NCBI GenBank assembly: GCA_015143295.1
Contig: CM026566.1
Span: forward strand, 7,055,072-7,119,071
DNA from: Tetracentron sinense
Lineage: Eukaryota; Streptophyta; Magnoliopsida; Trochodendrales; Trochodendraceae
Direction: 5' to 3'
Length of the DNA stretch: 64,000 nt
In this document: one piece after another, positions 50,945 through 63,010 of the stretch
How positions within the stretch are numbered: the stretch's first letter is position 1
Layout: each line of letters begins with the position of its first letter
Notes under the pieces: generated by a model
Told to the model about the DNA's origin: nothing
What the model saw: only the letters and a program-made list of their open reading frames with translations
The model's database searches: none
Program-made: the position numbers and the translations under genes

Positions 50945-53643
50945 TGTGACGCCCCAAACCCGCGCCTAAGGAATCAAGTTCCGAGACGCGTGCCCGTTCG
51001 TCATAACCACGCATGCGGAAGACTTTACCCGCGAAAATGCGGGAATTTTGAACATTTCTTATGAGCTTACATAAGCAATAACAACTGGTCATCACAATAA
51101 CCCATCATAAGCAAATGCGTTACCTCACTAGCTATAGTAGTCCTTACTTTGGCGCCACAACTGCGCCGGAAAACTCTCCAGACTCTATCAAGCGTAGCTT
51201 CTTGCCAACTACAATCGCTCCAGAATCTGAAGACATAAGATGAAGGAGTGAGCTATAAAGCCCAGCAAAATCCACAGCTCATCTAAACTATTTTCCATAT
51301 ATTAACATTCATCAATAATGATATATTAGTACAGTACAATTCTCATATTTATAATAATATCGTAATTCGTGACCCGAGGTCACTCAGAGCTATCTCACCC
51401 TATTCGAGGTTCCCAACCTCCAAGTTGTCAAATTCATCAAGTCATTGTCCACGACACCAGGTTATCGTTTCAGATAACCGCTCACGTTTTATCCTTGAGT
51501 CCACAGACTCGATCGACTGGGCCTTCGCCCGTGTACAACCTCTATCCATGAGTCCACAGACTCAATTATCAACCAATCGGGACTTTTCCCGATTATAACC
51601 AATCATTGGGTATGTCGACCCAATTAATCCTTAAATCATCATATTCTATATATAACCCGGGTCTTCACCCGATACTGCCAGGAACAATACTTCTGACACA
51701 TCACACTCTGTCAGGAACAACACCTCTGACATATCACACTCTGTCAAGAACCACACCTCAGACACTTTATATTTTTCCTCTATGGGAACACCGACACACA
51801 CAACCACATTTATCAGGAAACACATCTGATGGCCAGGATACACATCTGATCAGCCAGGATACACATCTGATAGCCAGGAAACCCATCCAACCTGTCAGGA
51901 AAATGAAACTCATCTGACAAGCCAGGGACGCACCTCTGACTAACAGGAAACACCTGACCACCAGGAAACACCTGACCATCAGGAAACACCTGTCTATCAG
52001 GTACACATCTGACATATCACTCTGTCAGGCATAACACCTTTGACATGATACCCTTGTCAGGAAACACATCTGATTACCAGGAACACATCTGACCTGCCAG
52101 GATTAACACATCTGACATGCCAGGAACACCCATCTAATAACCAGGAAACACATCTGACATCAAATCCTGTCAGGCACAACACCTCTGACATCAAATCCTG
52201 TCAGACAAAACACATCTGACATCAAATCCTATCAGACAAAACATATCTGACCTCAAATCCTGTCAGGCAAAACACATCTGACCTCAAATCCTGTCAGGCA
52301 CAACACCTCTGACATCAAATCCTGTCAGGCAAAACACATCTGACATCAAATCCTGTCAGACAAAACACATCTGACATCAAATCCTGTCAGGCAAAACACA
52401 TCTGACATTAACCTCTGTCAGGCACAACACCTCTGACAGCTACCATCATATATCATCACAGCTGCTGTTGGGTGCATACCTGCCGACACAGGTCAATGCC
52501 CCCTCAAGGTAACATCATTGAGTTTGTAAACTTAATACATCCCTGGGTCCGTAGACCCCAATCCAACCTTGAGCCCATGGCCCAATGCCGTCTAACTCTC
52601 CCGATTATCAGTCACGGAGGAACCCGGGCTCATAATAGATACCGCCTCTCCGAACCTAGCCAAAGAGGGACCACAGACAGCAGTTCACGTAGATTAGGTT
52701 CTCTAACCATAGGAATTCCCCAATTATTCAAGCCTTGCTTGAATAATTGAACCAGTTGGGCCTCACGCCCGTGGACCAAGTCCGATGGTATACCGTTCCG
52801 GTGTGGAACATTACCCGGCCGATGGACCATTCCATCACCTTACCATGTCCCAACAACAGCACATCATACACAAAGGTTGTCCCGAGGTGGGATTTTTACC
52901 AGGCCAATAGACCCTACCAATGCCTTTAAAACATCACATCATATCAGATTCGTTCCGATAGGGAACTTAACCAGGCCAATGGACCTACCATTGCCTTTAA
53001 AACATCACATCATATCAGATTCGTTCCGATAGGGAACTTAACCAGGCCAATGGACCTACCATTACCTTAAAACAAACATCACATCATACAAGAGTAGTTC
53101 CGATAAGGAACTTAAGCAGGCTTATGGACCCTACCATTGCCTTACAATGTCAAAATTACATCATATCACACATATAGAAGCCCAGTCGGGCTCTCATAAC
53201 TTCCTGCAGTCGAGCACACTTCCCCTGCGATCTATCGCAAATCACACTGAGCCTAAATTCCGAGCTAGAAACAACCCGAAACCGAGGGCTCCATCCCTCT
53301 GCTCCATTTTCACTCTCATCCATCTCATCCATACATCATTCATAAGGTCTCCGACCTTTTTCCATCCACACATAATATCACCAAACCATTTCACATAAAT
53401 AAAGTAGCTTAAATAAGTGAAAAGAGGAGATGGAGGGGGATTTTACTTCTTTCGCGCTTTTCGAGACGTCTAGGGGCAAAACGGACACTGCCAACACGTT
53501 CGGGAAAAAGATCAACGCCAAAGGTGAAGCTCCTCGCCTTTAAACCTGATTTTCCACAAATTTAACAAATACATAACTAATCAACCTCAGTTAAGGATCC
53601 ATAAACGTATAATTTTATTCTATTAAAATTCCGGGTCGTTACA
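50945..53643 (-). repeat. 3' LTR of element G
   Basis: It runs from TGTGACGCCCCAAAC to GGGTCGTTACA on the plus strand, 2699 bp. It holds a tandem array at about 51660-52440 and three 'acatcacatcatatcagattc' units at 52930-53100 (substitutions between copies). Confidence 0.92.
51660..52440. repeat. Array of about 31-bp units in the LTR of G
   Basis: The units are 'catctgacatcaaatcctgt' followed by 'caggcaaaaca'. Eight or nine nearly exact copies lie at about 52150-52440, preceded by looser 'ggaaacacatctgac..ccagg' units from 51660. Each has TCTGACA and TGTCAGG, which pair, so every unit and every pair of units can fold. The same array is at 55960-56740 in the other LTR. Confidence 0.85.
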
Positions 53644-53656
53644 ATCTCCCCTCCTT
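53644..53656 (-). other. Polypurine tract of element G
   Basis: The minus strand reads AAGGAGGGGAGAT, directly adjoining the 3' LTR. Confidence 0.88.
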
Positions 53657-53910
53657 ACAAAAATTTCGTCCTCGAAATTTGATGAACTTATATGTTCCGA
53701 TAGTAGAGGGTACCTTATACCCTACCGCCAATTTCACCATAAGGTTATGAGAGTTCTATTTAGTCAAGTAGCATTCCATTCTCATATGCACTTTAACACA
53801 TTACAAAGTATATTAATTCTAAAAACAAAACTATCTTTACATACATATTAACAAGGATAAACTACAAAACATGCATCATGACAATGCCTACTATGGCAAA
53901 ACAAAATTGT

Positions 53911-54906
53911 CTAAAGTCTATCTCTAATGATGTCCTCATTGTGCTGTACTTCTTCTTGTGACATTGCGAAGACATGACCCTTTTTGTCATCGCCTGACTT
54001 TTGCTTCAAATTAGGGCAATCCCTTTTTATGTGGCCCGGTTTGCCGCACTGATAGCAAACCCTTGCTTTATAAGTTTCGGTACGCTGGTCTCGATCACCA
54101 CGTCCAAAATTTGTTGTTTTTGTTCCTTCTGAAACATTTTCTCTACGAAAATTTTCAAATCTTCTTTTCTTGTTGTTATCCTCTGAACTCTCTTCTTCCA
54201 TTAGTCTTTCAGCTGGCCTCTTTTCTTTGATGGCCAAAGATTCTTGGAGTTCTTTATGTACTTTTTCAATTCTTAGAGCTCTATCTAGAATTTCTGAGAA
54301 CGAAGTAAACCTTTGAACTGCCAATTTTCCTTTGATTGCTGGCTTCAATCCATCCTCGAACTTGTCGACTCTCCATTGTTCATCCTCAACAAGCCTTTTT
54401 GCGAATCGAGAGAGCTGGTTGAACTTCTGTTCATATTCGCTAACTGACATATTACCTTGAGTCAGCTGAAGGAATTCCATCTCCTTTGTCTTCCTCATGG
54501 AGATCGAAAAATACTTCTGATAAAACAATTCCACAAATTTTCCCCAGGAAATAGGTTTTTGATCGTCTGAAATTGTCCTTTCAACGGTCGTCCACCAATG
54601 CTCAGCCTCTCCTGCCAACATGAATATTGCTAACTCTGGCTTAACCTCTTCTGGGCACGTCATCGCTCGAAATATCTTTTCGAGCTCTCGAATCCAGTTT
54701 TCGGCCACTAATGGATCGGTGGCACCAGAGAATGAGTTTGGTTTAAGTTTTCTGAACTTCTCAAGTCTACTACCGTTCCCTTGCTCTTGTTCTGAGTTAA
54801 TAGAGACACGGTTACCACTCTGTTGCCATTGGATCAATTCGGTTAGAGCAGTGATGGCTTCGAATGCTCCTGCCAGAGTATTTCCAGGTGCTCGTCTCGG
54901 CGGCAT
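53911..54906 (-). CDS. gag: Intact gag of element G, 331 codons
   Basis: The gag protein forms particles and packages RNA. The frame is open from ATG (54906) to the stop at 53911. It starts with a short basic N-terminus ('MPPRRAPGNTLAGAFEAITA'). The retrotransposon gag domain follows at residues about 65-225 ('FSGATDPLVAENWIRELEKI', 'AIFMLAGEAEHWWTTVERT', 'FVELFYQKYFSISMRKTKEM', 'LTQGNMSVSEYEQKFNQLSR'). Then come a charged stretch and a CCHC knuckle at residues 284-297 (C-Y-Q-C-G-K-P-G-H-I-K-R-D-C). The protein ends 34 residues later, just where a protease would be expected to begin. The ATG is about 325 bp inside the PBS. It is the only clearly intact retroelement gene in this window. It resembles gag of B2 (9340-10415). 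Confidence 0.93.
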   Translation of the reverse strand: MPPRRAPGNTLAGAFEAITALTELIQWQQSGNRVSINSEQEQGNGSRLEKFRKLKPNSFSGATDPLVAENWIRELEKIFRAMTCPEEVKPELAIFMLAGEAEHWWTTVERTISDDQKPISWGKFVELFYQKYFSISMRKTKEMEFLQLTQGNMSVSEYEQKFNQLSRFAKRLVEDEQWRVDKFEDGLKPAIKGKLAVQRFTSFSEILDRALRIEKVHKELQESLAIKEKRPAERLMEEESSEDNNKKRRFENFRRENVSEGTKTTNFGRGDRDQRTETYKARVCYQCGKPGHIKRDCPNLKQKSGDDKKGHVFAMSQEEVQHNEDIIRDRL

Positions 54907-55230
54907 CGTATTCCTATTACGAAAATAACAATGTTTTACTATCTTGTAATAGGGACATTAAGATCAAAATGACATCCAAAGATATCAAAAAATATTTCAC
55001 TCATCTATCCTACTTAGGCTAATAATGTTTAATTCCCTTTTGGTATAGTAAGACTTCCTCTTACACTCTCCTGGAGATGATCAAATCTCCAACTTTCACA
55101 CCTAACAATATACACAAGGTTTCAAATCATCATTTGATTCGAAACCGGTAGTGTACGATCTCCTAATTGAGTCTAATATACAATTAGAGCCTATAACTAA
55201 TACGATTTGTTATGATGGTTATTGCTTTTA

Positions 55231-55242
55231 GCTCTGATACCA
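55231..55242 (-). other. Initiator-Met tRNA primer-binding site of G
   Basis: The plus strand reads GCTCTGATACCA, two bases inside the LTR edge at 55245. Confidence 0.95.
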
Positions 55243-55244
55243 AC

Positions 55245-57947
55245 TGTGACGCCCCAAACCCGCGCCTAAGGAATCAAGTTCCGAGACGCGTGCCCGTTCG
55301 TCATAACCACGCATGCGGAAGACTTTACCCGCGAAAATACGGGAATTTTGAACTTTTCTTATGAGCTTACATAAGCAATAACAACTGGTCATCACAATAA
55401 CCCATCATAAGCAAATGCATTACCTCACTGGCTATAGTAGTCCTTACTTTGGCGCCGCAACTGCGTCGGAAAACTCTCCAGACTCTATCAAGCGTAGCTT
55501 CTTGCCAATCTACAATCGCTCCAGAATCTGAATACATAAGATGAAGGAGTGAGCTATAAAGCCCAGCAAAATCCACAGCTCATCTAAACTATTTTCCACA
55601 TATTAACATTCATCAATAATGATATATTAGTACAGTACAATTCTCATATTTATAATAATATCGTAATTCGTGACCCGAGGTTACTCAGAGCTATCTCACC
55701 CTATTCGAGGTTCCCAACCTCCAAGTTGTCAAATTCATCAAGTCATTGTCCACGACACCAGGTTATCGTTTCAGATAACCGCTCACGCTTTATCCTTAAG
55801 TCCACAGACTCGATCGACTGGGCCTTCACCCGTGTACAACCTCTATCCATGAGTCCATAGACTCAATTATCAACCAATCGAGACTTTTCCCGATAATAAC
55901 CAATCATTGGGTATGTCGACCCAATTAATCCTTAAATCATCATATTCTACATATAACCCAGGTCTTCACCCGATACTGCCAGGAACAATACTTCTGACAC
56001 ATCACACTCTGTCAGGAACAACACCTCTGACATATCACACTCTGTCAAGAACCACACCTCAGACACTTTATATTTTTCCTCTATGGGAACACCGACACAC
56101 ACAACCACATTTATCAGGAAACACATCTGATGGCCAGGATACACATCTGATCAGCCAGGATACACATCTGATAGCCAGGAAACCCATCCAACCTGTCAGG
56201 AAAATGAAACTCATCTGACAAGCCAGGGACGCACCTCTGACTAACAGGAAACACCTGACCACCAGGAAACACCTGACCATCAGGAAACACCTGTCTATCA
56301 GGTACACATCTGACATATCACTCTGTCAGGCATAACACCTTTGACATGATACCCTTGTCAGGAAACACATCTGATTACCAGGAACACATCTGACCTGCCA
56401 GGATTAACACATCTGACATGCCAGGAACACCCATCTAATAACCAGGAAACACATTTGACATCAAATCCTGTCAGACACAACACCTCTGACATCAAATCCT
56501 GTCAGACAAAACACATCTGACATCAAATCCTGTCAGACAAAACATATCTGACCTCAAATCCTGTCAGGCAAAACACATCTGACCTCAAATCCTGTCAGGC
56601 ACAACACCTCTGACATCAAATCCTGTCAGGCAAAACACATCTGACATCAAATCCTGTCAGACAAAACACATCTGACATCAAATCCTGTCAGGCAAAACAC
56701 ATCTGACATTAACCTCTGTCAGGCACAACACCTCTGACAGCTACCATCATATATCATCACAGCCTCTGTTGGGTGCATACCTGCCGACACAGGTCAATGC
56801 CCCCTCAAGGTAACATCATTGAGTTTGTAAACTCAATACATCCCTGGGTCCATAGACCCCAATCCAACCTTGAGCCCATGGCCCAATGCCGTCCTAACTC
56901 TCCCGACTATCGGTCACGGAGGAACCCGGGCTTATAATAGATACCGCCTCTCCGAACCTAGCCAAAGAGGGACCACAGAAAGCAGTTCACGTAGATTAGG
57001 TTCTCTAACCATAGGAATTCCCCAATTATTCAAGCCTTGCTTGAATAATTAAACCAGTTGGGCCTCACGCCCGTGGACCAAGTCCGATGGTATACCGTTC
57101 CGGTGTGGAACATTACCCGGCCGATGGACCATTCCATCACCTTACCATGTCCTAACAACAGCACATCATACACAAAGGTTGTCCCGAGGTGGGACTTTTA
57201 CCAGGCCAATGGACCCGACCAATGCCTTTAAAACATCACATCATATCAGATTCGTTCCGATAGGGAACTTAACCAGGCCAATGGACCTACCATTGCCTTT
57301 AAAACATCACATCATATCAGATTCGTTCCGATAGAGAACTTAACCAGGCCAATGGACCTACCATTGCCTTAAAACAAACATCACATCATACAAGAGTAGT
57401 TCCGATAAGGAACTTAAGCAGGCCAATGGACCCTACCATTGCCTTACAATGTCAAAATCACATCATATCACACATATAGAAGCCCAGTCGGGCTCTCATA
57501 ACTTCCTGCAGTCGAGCACACTTCCCCTGTGATCTATCGCAAATCACACTGAGCCTAAATTCCGAGCTAGAAACAACCCGAAACCGAGTGCTCCATCCCT
57601 CTGCTCCATTTTCACTCTCATCCATCTCATCCATACATCATTCATAAGGTCTCCGACCTTTTTCCATCCACACATAATATCACCAAACCATTCCACATAA
57701 ATAAAGTAGCTTAAATAAGGGAAAAGAGAAGAGATGGAGGGGGATTTTACTTTTTTCGCGCTTTTCGAGACGTCTAGGGGCAAAACGGACACTGCCAACA
57801 CGTTCGGGAAAAAGATCAACACCAAAGGTGAAGCTCTTTGCCTTCAAACCTGATTTTCCACAAATTTAACAAATACTTAACTAATCAACCTCAGTTAAGG
57901 ATCCATAAACGTATAATTTTATTCTATTAAAATTCCGGGTCGTTACA
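55245..57947 (-). repeat. 5' LTR of element G
   Basis: 2703 bp, from TGTGACGCCCCAAAC to GGGTCGTTACA. It pairs with 50945-53643 with only scattered single-base differences, including in the 31-bp array. Being nearest the PBS in element orientation, it is the 5' LTR. Confidence 0.92.
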
Positions 57948-57952
57948 GTACT

Positions 57953-59270
57953 CATGAGGATTAGGAAGAGAATCACGTGCAAAGAAAGCTTGGGATCCAT
58001 AGGAGATGAGGAGAGTTTACACCTAAGCATACCAATATCGCTCAGCAGATCCAAGGCATACTTACACTACGATAGAAAAATCCTTTTCTTAGAGCGAGCA
58101 ATGTCCAGACCAAGAAAGTACTTTGGGCTGCCCAGGTTTTTTACATACAAATACAGACCAACTCATGTTTCACATGAGAAATAAAAGAAGAATCATCTCC
58201 TATCAGGATGATATCATCGGCATAGACTACAAGAATAGTGCTGCCAGTGGCACCTAAATGGATGAAGACAGTATGATCGGAGTGACATCGCTAAAATCCT
58301 ATGCTAAGAACTACTCCACTAAAGCAAGGGAACTAAGCATGAGACGATTGTTTCAAATTATATAGACTTCCGAAGTCTGCAAACCTTCCTAGACTTCCTC
58401 TAAAGTAGGAAGCCAAATGGAGATCCGTAAAGACCTCAGTGAGATGCCCATGAAGAAAGGTAATTTTCACATCTAACTGATAAAGAGTTCAATTTGATTG
58501 GCCGCAATAGAGATCAGAATGCAAATAGACGTTAACTTAGCCATAAGAGCAAAAGTGGCATCATAATCAAGGTCGCAAGTGTAAGTGAAGCCATGAGTCA
58601 CAAGGTGAGCCTTATACTACGCAACAGAGCCATCATAATTATGCTTGACAATAAAACCTGATGGCAGTCCACAATTTTCTTGTCGGATGGAAGAGAGACC
58701 ATATGTCAAGTATGATTAGTTTGCAAGGTATCCCTCTCTTTGACCATAGCAGTCTTCCACGCAAGATGAAGAAAATCATCCTGAACAGTGCGGGGAATAG
58801 TTAGTGCCAACAACTAAGAAGAAGTCTTGTAAGAAGGGGAAAATGCCTAATAATAAACTTACTTAGTAGTGGGATAGTGAGTAACACAAGTACAAACCCC
58901 CTTGTGATGAGCAGTAGGCAACTCAAGATCAAAAGCATCAGTATGAGCAATATCACAAGAAGTAATAAGAATAGACAGAGGAGGAATGCAGGTGGTACCT
59001 AGAGGAGTGGCCTACGTGGAAGGACGAAATAGATAGAGGCGCAGCAGCAGGAGTGTCAGGCAACCGTCGACGTGATTACATAAGATATTCCTTTTGCAAT
59101 GGAAGATCCACTGGAACAGGTAAAGGATATAGTGGGTGCAATAGAGCCTAAGAGAAATATGGAACTGTCTCGAAGAAGGTAACATCCAGAGAGAATAACG
59201 ACGGGACTGAGGATCATAACATCGATAGCCTTAAAACACACTAGAGTAACCAACAAAGACACCGAAGTGC
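57953..59270 (-). pseudogene. Reverse transcriptase of copia element F
   Basis: The frame resumes on the right side of insert G. On the minus strand 'YALDLLSDIGMLRCKLSSSP'-like sequence (approximate, frames shift) and 'MDPKLSLHVILFLIL' are read at 58070-57955. The catalytic box appears as 'VVYADDIILIGD' at about 58205-58232, a normal copia Y-A/V-D-D. Farther upstream the RT is broken by frameshifts and I could only follow short pieces to about 59270. Confidence 0.78.
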
Positions 59271-60446
59271 CTCATCATCCAATTTCTGATGACTTGGACA
59301 AAGATCCTGAACAAAATAGGTATATACAAATACGTGAGGCTCAAGGGAAGCACAAGAAGTTGAAGACAAAGAAGCTGATAGGGCGCGAGGCTGCTAGGAA
59401 TCTGAGAAGGTACCCGATTGATGAGAAAATAGGCAATGAGAAATGCCAGAGATCACTAGGTCTTAGGTACGTGCATACCTCGCAATAAAAAACAAATACT
59501 GCCAATCAGATGATGATTCTTACTTCGGAAACACCATGTTGTTGCAAAGTGTAAGAGCAAGTAAACTGATGCGCAATACCATGTGTTCAGAGATCTGAAC
59601 AAAAGAAGTGGACAAGTACTCACCCCCATTATCAGATAAGAGCTTTAAGAGAAACCCCCAAATTGGGTAAGAAAATGAAATTCTTGAAAATTTGAAAAAA
59701 CTCCATCCTTTGTCTTCATAATGTAAACCCAAGTTGCCTAACATAATAACGAAAATCATCAATAGATGTGAGTTGGGAAGAACCCCAAATATAGAATGAC
59801 ATCGATGTGTGCGAGAGGGATAAACACTTCGAGCATGCTTAGTTCATAGACATCACATTGGAATTTAGAATAAGAACAAAATTTACTAAAAGTAAGAATC
59901 AAAGAACATAAAGTCTTAGATCCAACATGTCAAGTTTGGCATGCCACAAACAGAAAGCGTTAGTACTAGCAACAATAGAAAACAGAAAATTAGAAACAAT
60001 AGCTGCAGCAGAAGGAGCACGATCTAGGTCAAGGTAATACAGTCCTCTTTCCACGCTCCAACTAACAATCCTCCTCTTAGTCAGGTCCTGAAAACACAAT
60101 TAGAAGGATACAAAATAGAGCAATAGTTCAATTTCTTGGCAAGGTTACTAATGGAAAGGAGGTTAGAAGATAAACGAGGAACATGTAAAACATGAGATAG
60201 AGAAAGAGGTGTGGATACGGGAGTGGTTCCTACCCCCAAATAGGAGTAGAGGAACCATCCTCCAATCTAACTTGTGTTGTAGTAGATGGAGGTGAATAAA
60301 TAAAGTGACCCTGTGAATCACCCGTCATGTGATCAGTAGCACCTAAGTCAATGACCCAATTGGGAGAAGAAGACATGGTGATGGCTGCATAAGCAGAGGG
60401 AGTATGGATACGGATGATGGTTCAGTTGTATTAGCAGGAGCCTACA
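59271..60446 (-). pseudogene. Integrase and protease of copia element F
   Basis: Integrase core: 'LLSDNGGEYLSTSFVQISEH' near 59640-59580, with the D-N-G-x-E-Y motif intact. The GAG-pre-integrase zinc region is near 60090-59900 ('CFQDLTKRRIVSW', 'GLYYLDLD', 'LWHAKLD'). Protease is near 60370-60315: 'WVIDLGATDHMTGDS', where the active site D-S-G-A has become D-L-G-A, which should be inactive. A hAT-type element begins at 60455, inside the coding region just upstream. Confidence 0.82.
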
Positions 60447-60454
60447 GGTGCAAC

Positions 60455-61467
60455 CATGATTTTAAAAAACGCTGAAACCGTTACGTAATGCCTGTTACGT
60501 AACGGTTTCGGTGGTACCCGTTACCCGAAACCGTTACGCTACACACTTTCGCACGTATAGCTCGCGTAACGGCTGTTACCGTTACGTTACGGCCGTTACG
60601 TTCGGCGAATATACTTTGCAGCTTTTGGCTTTTGCAGTTTTTTGTTTTTTCTTACTTTGTTTTTTCACTTTATAGCAGCTTTGCAGGTGTTTTGGAGCTT
60701 TTGGTCTTCATTTCAAAGTTCAAACTTCAAAGTGTCATCATACACATATAGAGTTATAGACATACACTCTTACACTTAAACTTCTTATATTATAAATTAA
60801 ACTCTTTCGGCCACTCACGACTCACTCAATCCTTCATAGTTCGACTTCATTCCCTCTCGGCTTCTCACGACTCACTCAATCCTTCATAGTCACTTGGTCT
60901 TGGCTACCATTCTTCTCTCAATTTCTCGTATTCGCCTATTTCGTATTCCTCTCTCTATGTTTTTTTGAAACACCAAATGTTAGCACTTAGTAGTAGTAAT
61001 TATTAAATGTTAGTATTTTTCTCGGAATATTATGTATTGTTAGAAAATGTTAGTATTTTTTTTGGAATATTATTAAATGATAATGTTAGTATTTATTTCG
61101 GAATATTATGAAATGTGGGTATTAAATGTTAGAAAATTATTTATTTCAGAATATTATAAAAAGTTAGAAAATTTTAGTATTTAAATGTTAGAAAATGATA
61201 GTATATTTGTATCTGCCTATCAGTATCTCGAGTCTCGAGACTCTCGACCCATCTAATTTCATTATTTTTACATTTTGAGCTTCATATTGGCTTTAGAAGT
61301 ATGTTTTTACTTATTTATTGCATTATTATTATTTTTTTCTATTTATTGTAATTTTTTTGATTTTTTTAAAGCAAAAAATGGGGGGAAATAGCATAACGGC
61401 CGATACCGTACCGCAACGGTTTCGGCCGGTACCGTTACGGTGGCCGAAACTGTTTTTTCGAACCTTG
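60455..61467. mobile_element. Non-autonomous hAT-type element, 1013 bp, in the gag-protease region of F
   Basis: It is flanked by an exact 8-bp duplication, GGTGCAAC (60447-60454; 61468-61475). The ends are imperfect inverted repeats: CATGATTTTAAAAAACGCTG and, reverse-complemented, CAAGGTTCGAAAAAACAGTT. Just inside are repeats of 'cgttacg' and 'ggtttcgg' on both sides (60478-60605; 61395-61450), giving sub-terminal motifs in both orientations as hAT transposases need. The middle is A+T-rich and has no reading frame for a transposase. Eight-base duplications and CA..TG-type ends point to hAT. Confidence 0.88.
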
Positions 61468-61475
61468 GGTGCAAC

Positions 61476-62449
61476 TAAGCTAAAATCATCTTAGCAACTT
61501 GTGCTCGCATGGAATCCAAAGTATCCATCACAACATAAGAGGCCACAGGGGAAGAATCAGTAATAGGAGTTGCAACCATGTGAGCAGAAGAACGGGGTTG
61601 ATAATCCTCTAGGTAACCATGAAGGCGAATAGCGGTCACGATCATGTCTCACTATTCCATGGTGAGATCAAGTAACAATAGAGCAACCACATCCATGGCC
61701 GCAATGACCCCTATCAATACCAGGTTCTCTACTCACTGAAGGACGAAAGTCGGTAGCAAAGGCACTACTATCTTGATGTGTCATAGGGGCGCTAGGACCT
61801 AGAGACATAATTGCACGTCGAGATTCCGCACTAAACACAGTAGCACACACAGATCGAAGAGATGGAAGAGGTGACGTCACAAGTATCTGAGTCCGCAGCT
61901 GCTCATGCTTGGTGCAAAGACCACCCAGGTAATCATAAATTCTATGGCTTTCAAGACGCATAGCCATAACTTTAGTTGAATCTTTAGATAGCTTAGAAAG
62001 GGGTTCATAATGACTCAACTCTTCCCATCGATGCTGAAAGACCCTAAAATAATTGGAGATAAAATGTCTCATTGCTGAAAGTGGGTAATTTCACGCGTAA
62101 GCTGATAAATGCCTACATCATTCTCCACAAGTGCATAGGTCTGTGTGAGAGCTTGTCAGAGCTCACGAGCATTCTTATAGAAAATATAGTTTTGAGCAAA
62201 TTGTGGTTTCATGGACTTAAAATGCCACTCCAAAATAATGCAATTTTGTGTGCCCCATTTGGCAATCTCAGTGGCACCACTTGTGGGCTTAGGAGTATCG
62301 CTGAGATAACCCATCTTCGACCGACCTGCAAGATAGAGCTCAACAGAGTATCACCAAGTAGAAAAATTATCATAATTGAATTTAATATTGGTGGTAGAAT
62401 GAACAATAGGGTCGGGAAGGGAAGAGGGACTAAGATGTTTAGTGTCCAT
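61476..62449 (-). pseudogene. gag: gag of copia element F
   Basis: The ATG at 62449 on the minus strand begins 'MDTKHLSPLPFPDPI'. Readable after that: 'IKFNYDNFSTWWYSVELYLA', 'KWGTQNCIILEWHFKSMKPQ', and 'ARELWQALTQTY', the copia gag (UBN2) signature; then 'YFRVFQHRWEELSHYEPLSK', 'ESHRIYDYLGGLCTKHEQLR' and 'RAIMSLGPSAPMTHQDSSAF' (62072-61668). Frames shift once at about 62075, and a few stops occur. The gag end was cut off from the protease by the hAT-type element at 61475. Confidence 0.88.
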
Positions 62450-63010
62450 GGGGCTGTTAGGGGTTGTTAGAGGCTGTTAGAGATCAAAGGAGCCAAGGAA
62501 ACTCAAAAATATGGCTGTTAGGGGCTAATAGTGACTTAAAGGAAGGGAACAGTCTACAAATCAAAAAAGGTTAAGAGACTCACTGTTGTGGGTGTTCATA
62601 ATTGCAGGGATGAAAAACTCCCCCAAAACAGCAATCCGTGAGTGAAGGAGCCAAAAGAGTTGCAGTCCCCTCAGCAAGCCCCAGATCAAAAATTAATACA
62701 GTTAAATGGCATCTTCACGAAAAAAATGGTAGTTCCTTGTGGGGGTTCTTCAATAAGAGATTTGGAAGGCTTCGATCAAGCAAATTTGTTGATCTTGGAG
62801 CTGTTTTCCAAAAACCACCAATACAGATCAAATGATCCCAAAAATAGTTTAAAAATTACCAAAAATCCTGAAAAATCATGTTCTTTTAGAATCCTAGCTT
62901 TTTTCAGCATGAGTCGAGGTTGGGGATGACCTCATGCTGACATCAGCATGATATCAGTACGAATAGGGTGCGGCAGTGAACAGGAATAAGGGCCTTTTGC
63001 TATGATATCA
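62450..63010 (-). other. Leader of copia element F with degenerate primer-binding site
   Basis: There is no gene. GCTATGATATCA at 62999-63010 matches the complement of the initiator-Met PBS (GCTCTGATACCA) with two changes. 'Ggggctgttaggggttgtta' and similar units repeat at 62450-62530. Confidence 0.6.

Larger units (their letters stand above)
50945..57947 (-). mobile_element. Young non-autonomous gypsy element G with gag only (TR-GAG layout)
   Basis: LTRs 50945-53643 and 55245-57947 are about 2.7 kb each and enclose only 1.6 kb. The insertion is flanked by a perfect duplication, GTACT (50940-50944; 57948-57952), and splits the RT-RNase H of copia F. The initiator-Met PBS (55231-55242) and the polypurine tract (53644-53656) are in place, so the internal region is complete, yet it encodes only gag. 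Protease, RT, RNase H and integrase are absent with no trace. Gag-only elements with LTRs are known in plants as TR-GAG. It must borrow enzymes from a related autonomous gypsy element. The LTRs differ at very few positions by eye, so the insertion is recent. The LTR start TGTGACGCCCCAAAC resembles family B. Confidence 0.93.
50163..63010 (-). mobile_element. Ty1/copia element F, split by element G and a hAT-type element
   Basis: Read on the minus strand from the right: degenerate PBS (63010-62999), leader, gag (from 62449), protease, integrase, RT, RNase H (to about 50330), polypurine tract and a 143-bp LTR (50305-50163). Removing insert G with one duplication and the hAT-type element with one duplication leaves about 4.8 kb, a normal copia length. 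The 5' LTR at the right end is not recognisable; a few bases after 63011 ('taggagatgagaggg') may be its remnant. All genes are broken. Confidence 0.85.

Noticed and set aside
50945..51095. N-terminal extension of the copia RNase H frame
   Set aside because: These codons come from the LTR of element G; the true coding sequence of F stops at the insertion point 50939 and continues from 57953.
51660..52440. Regular short repeats resembling a CRISPR array
   Set aside because: Units are directly tandem with no unique spacers, lie inside plant LTRs and are copied in both LTRs; there are no cas genes.
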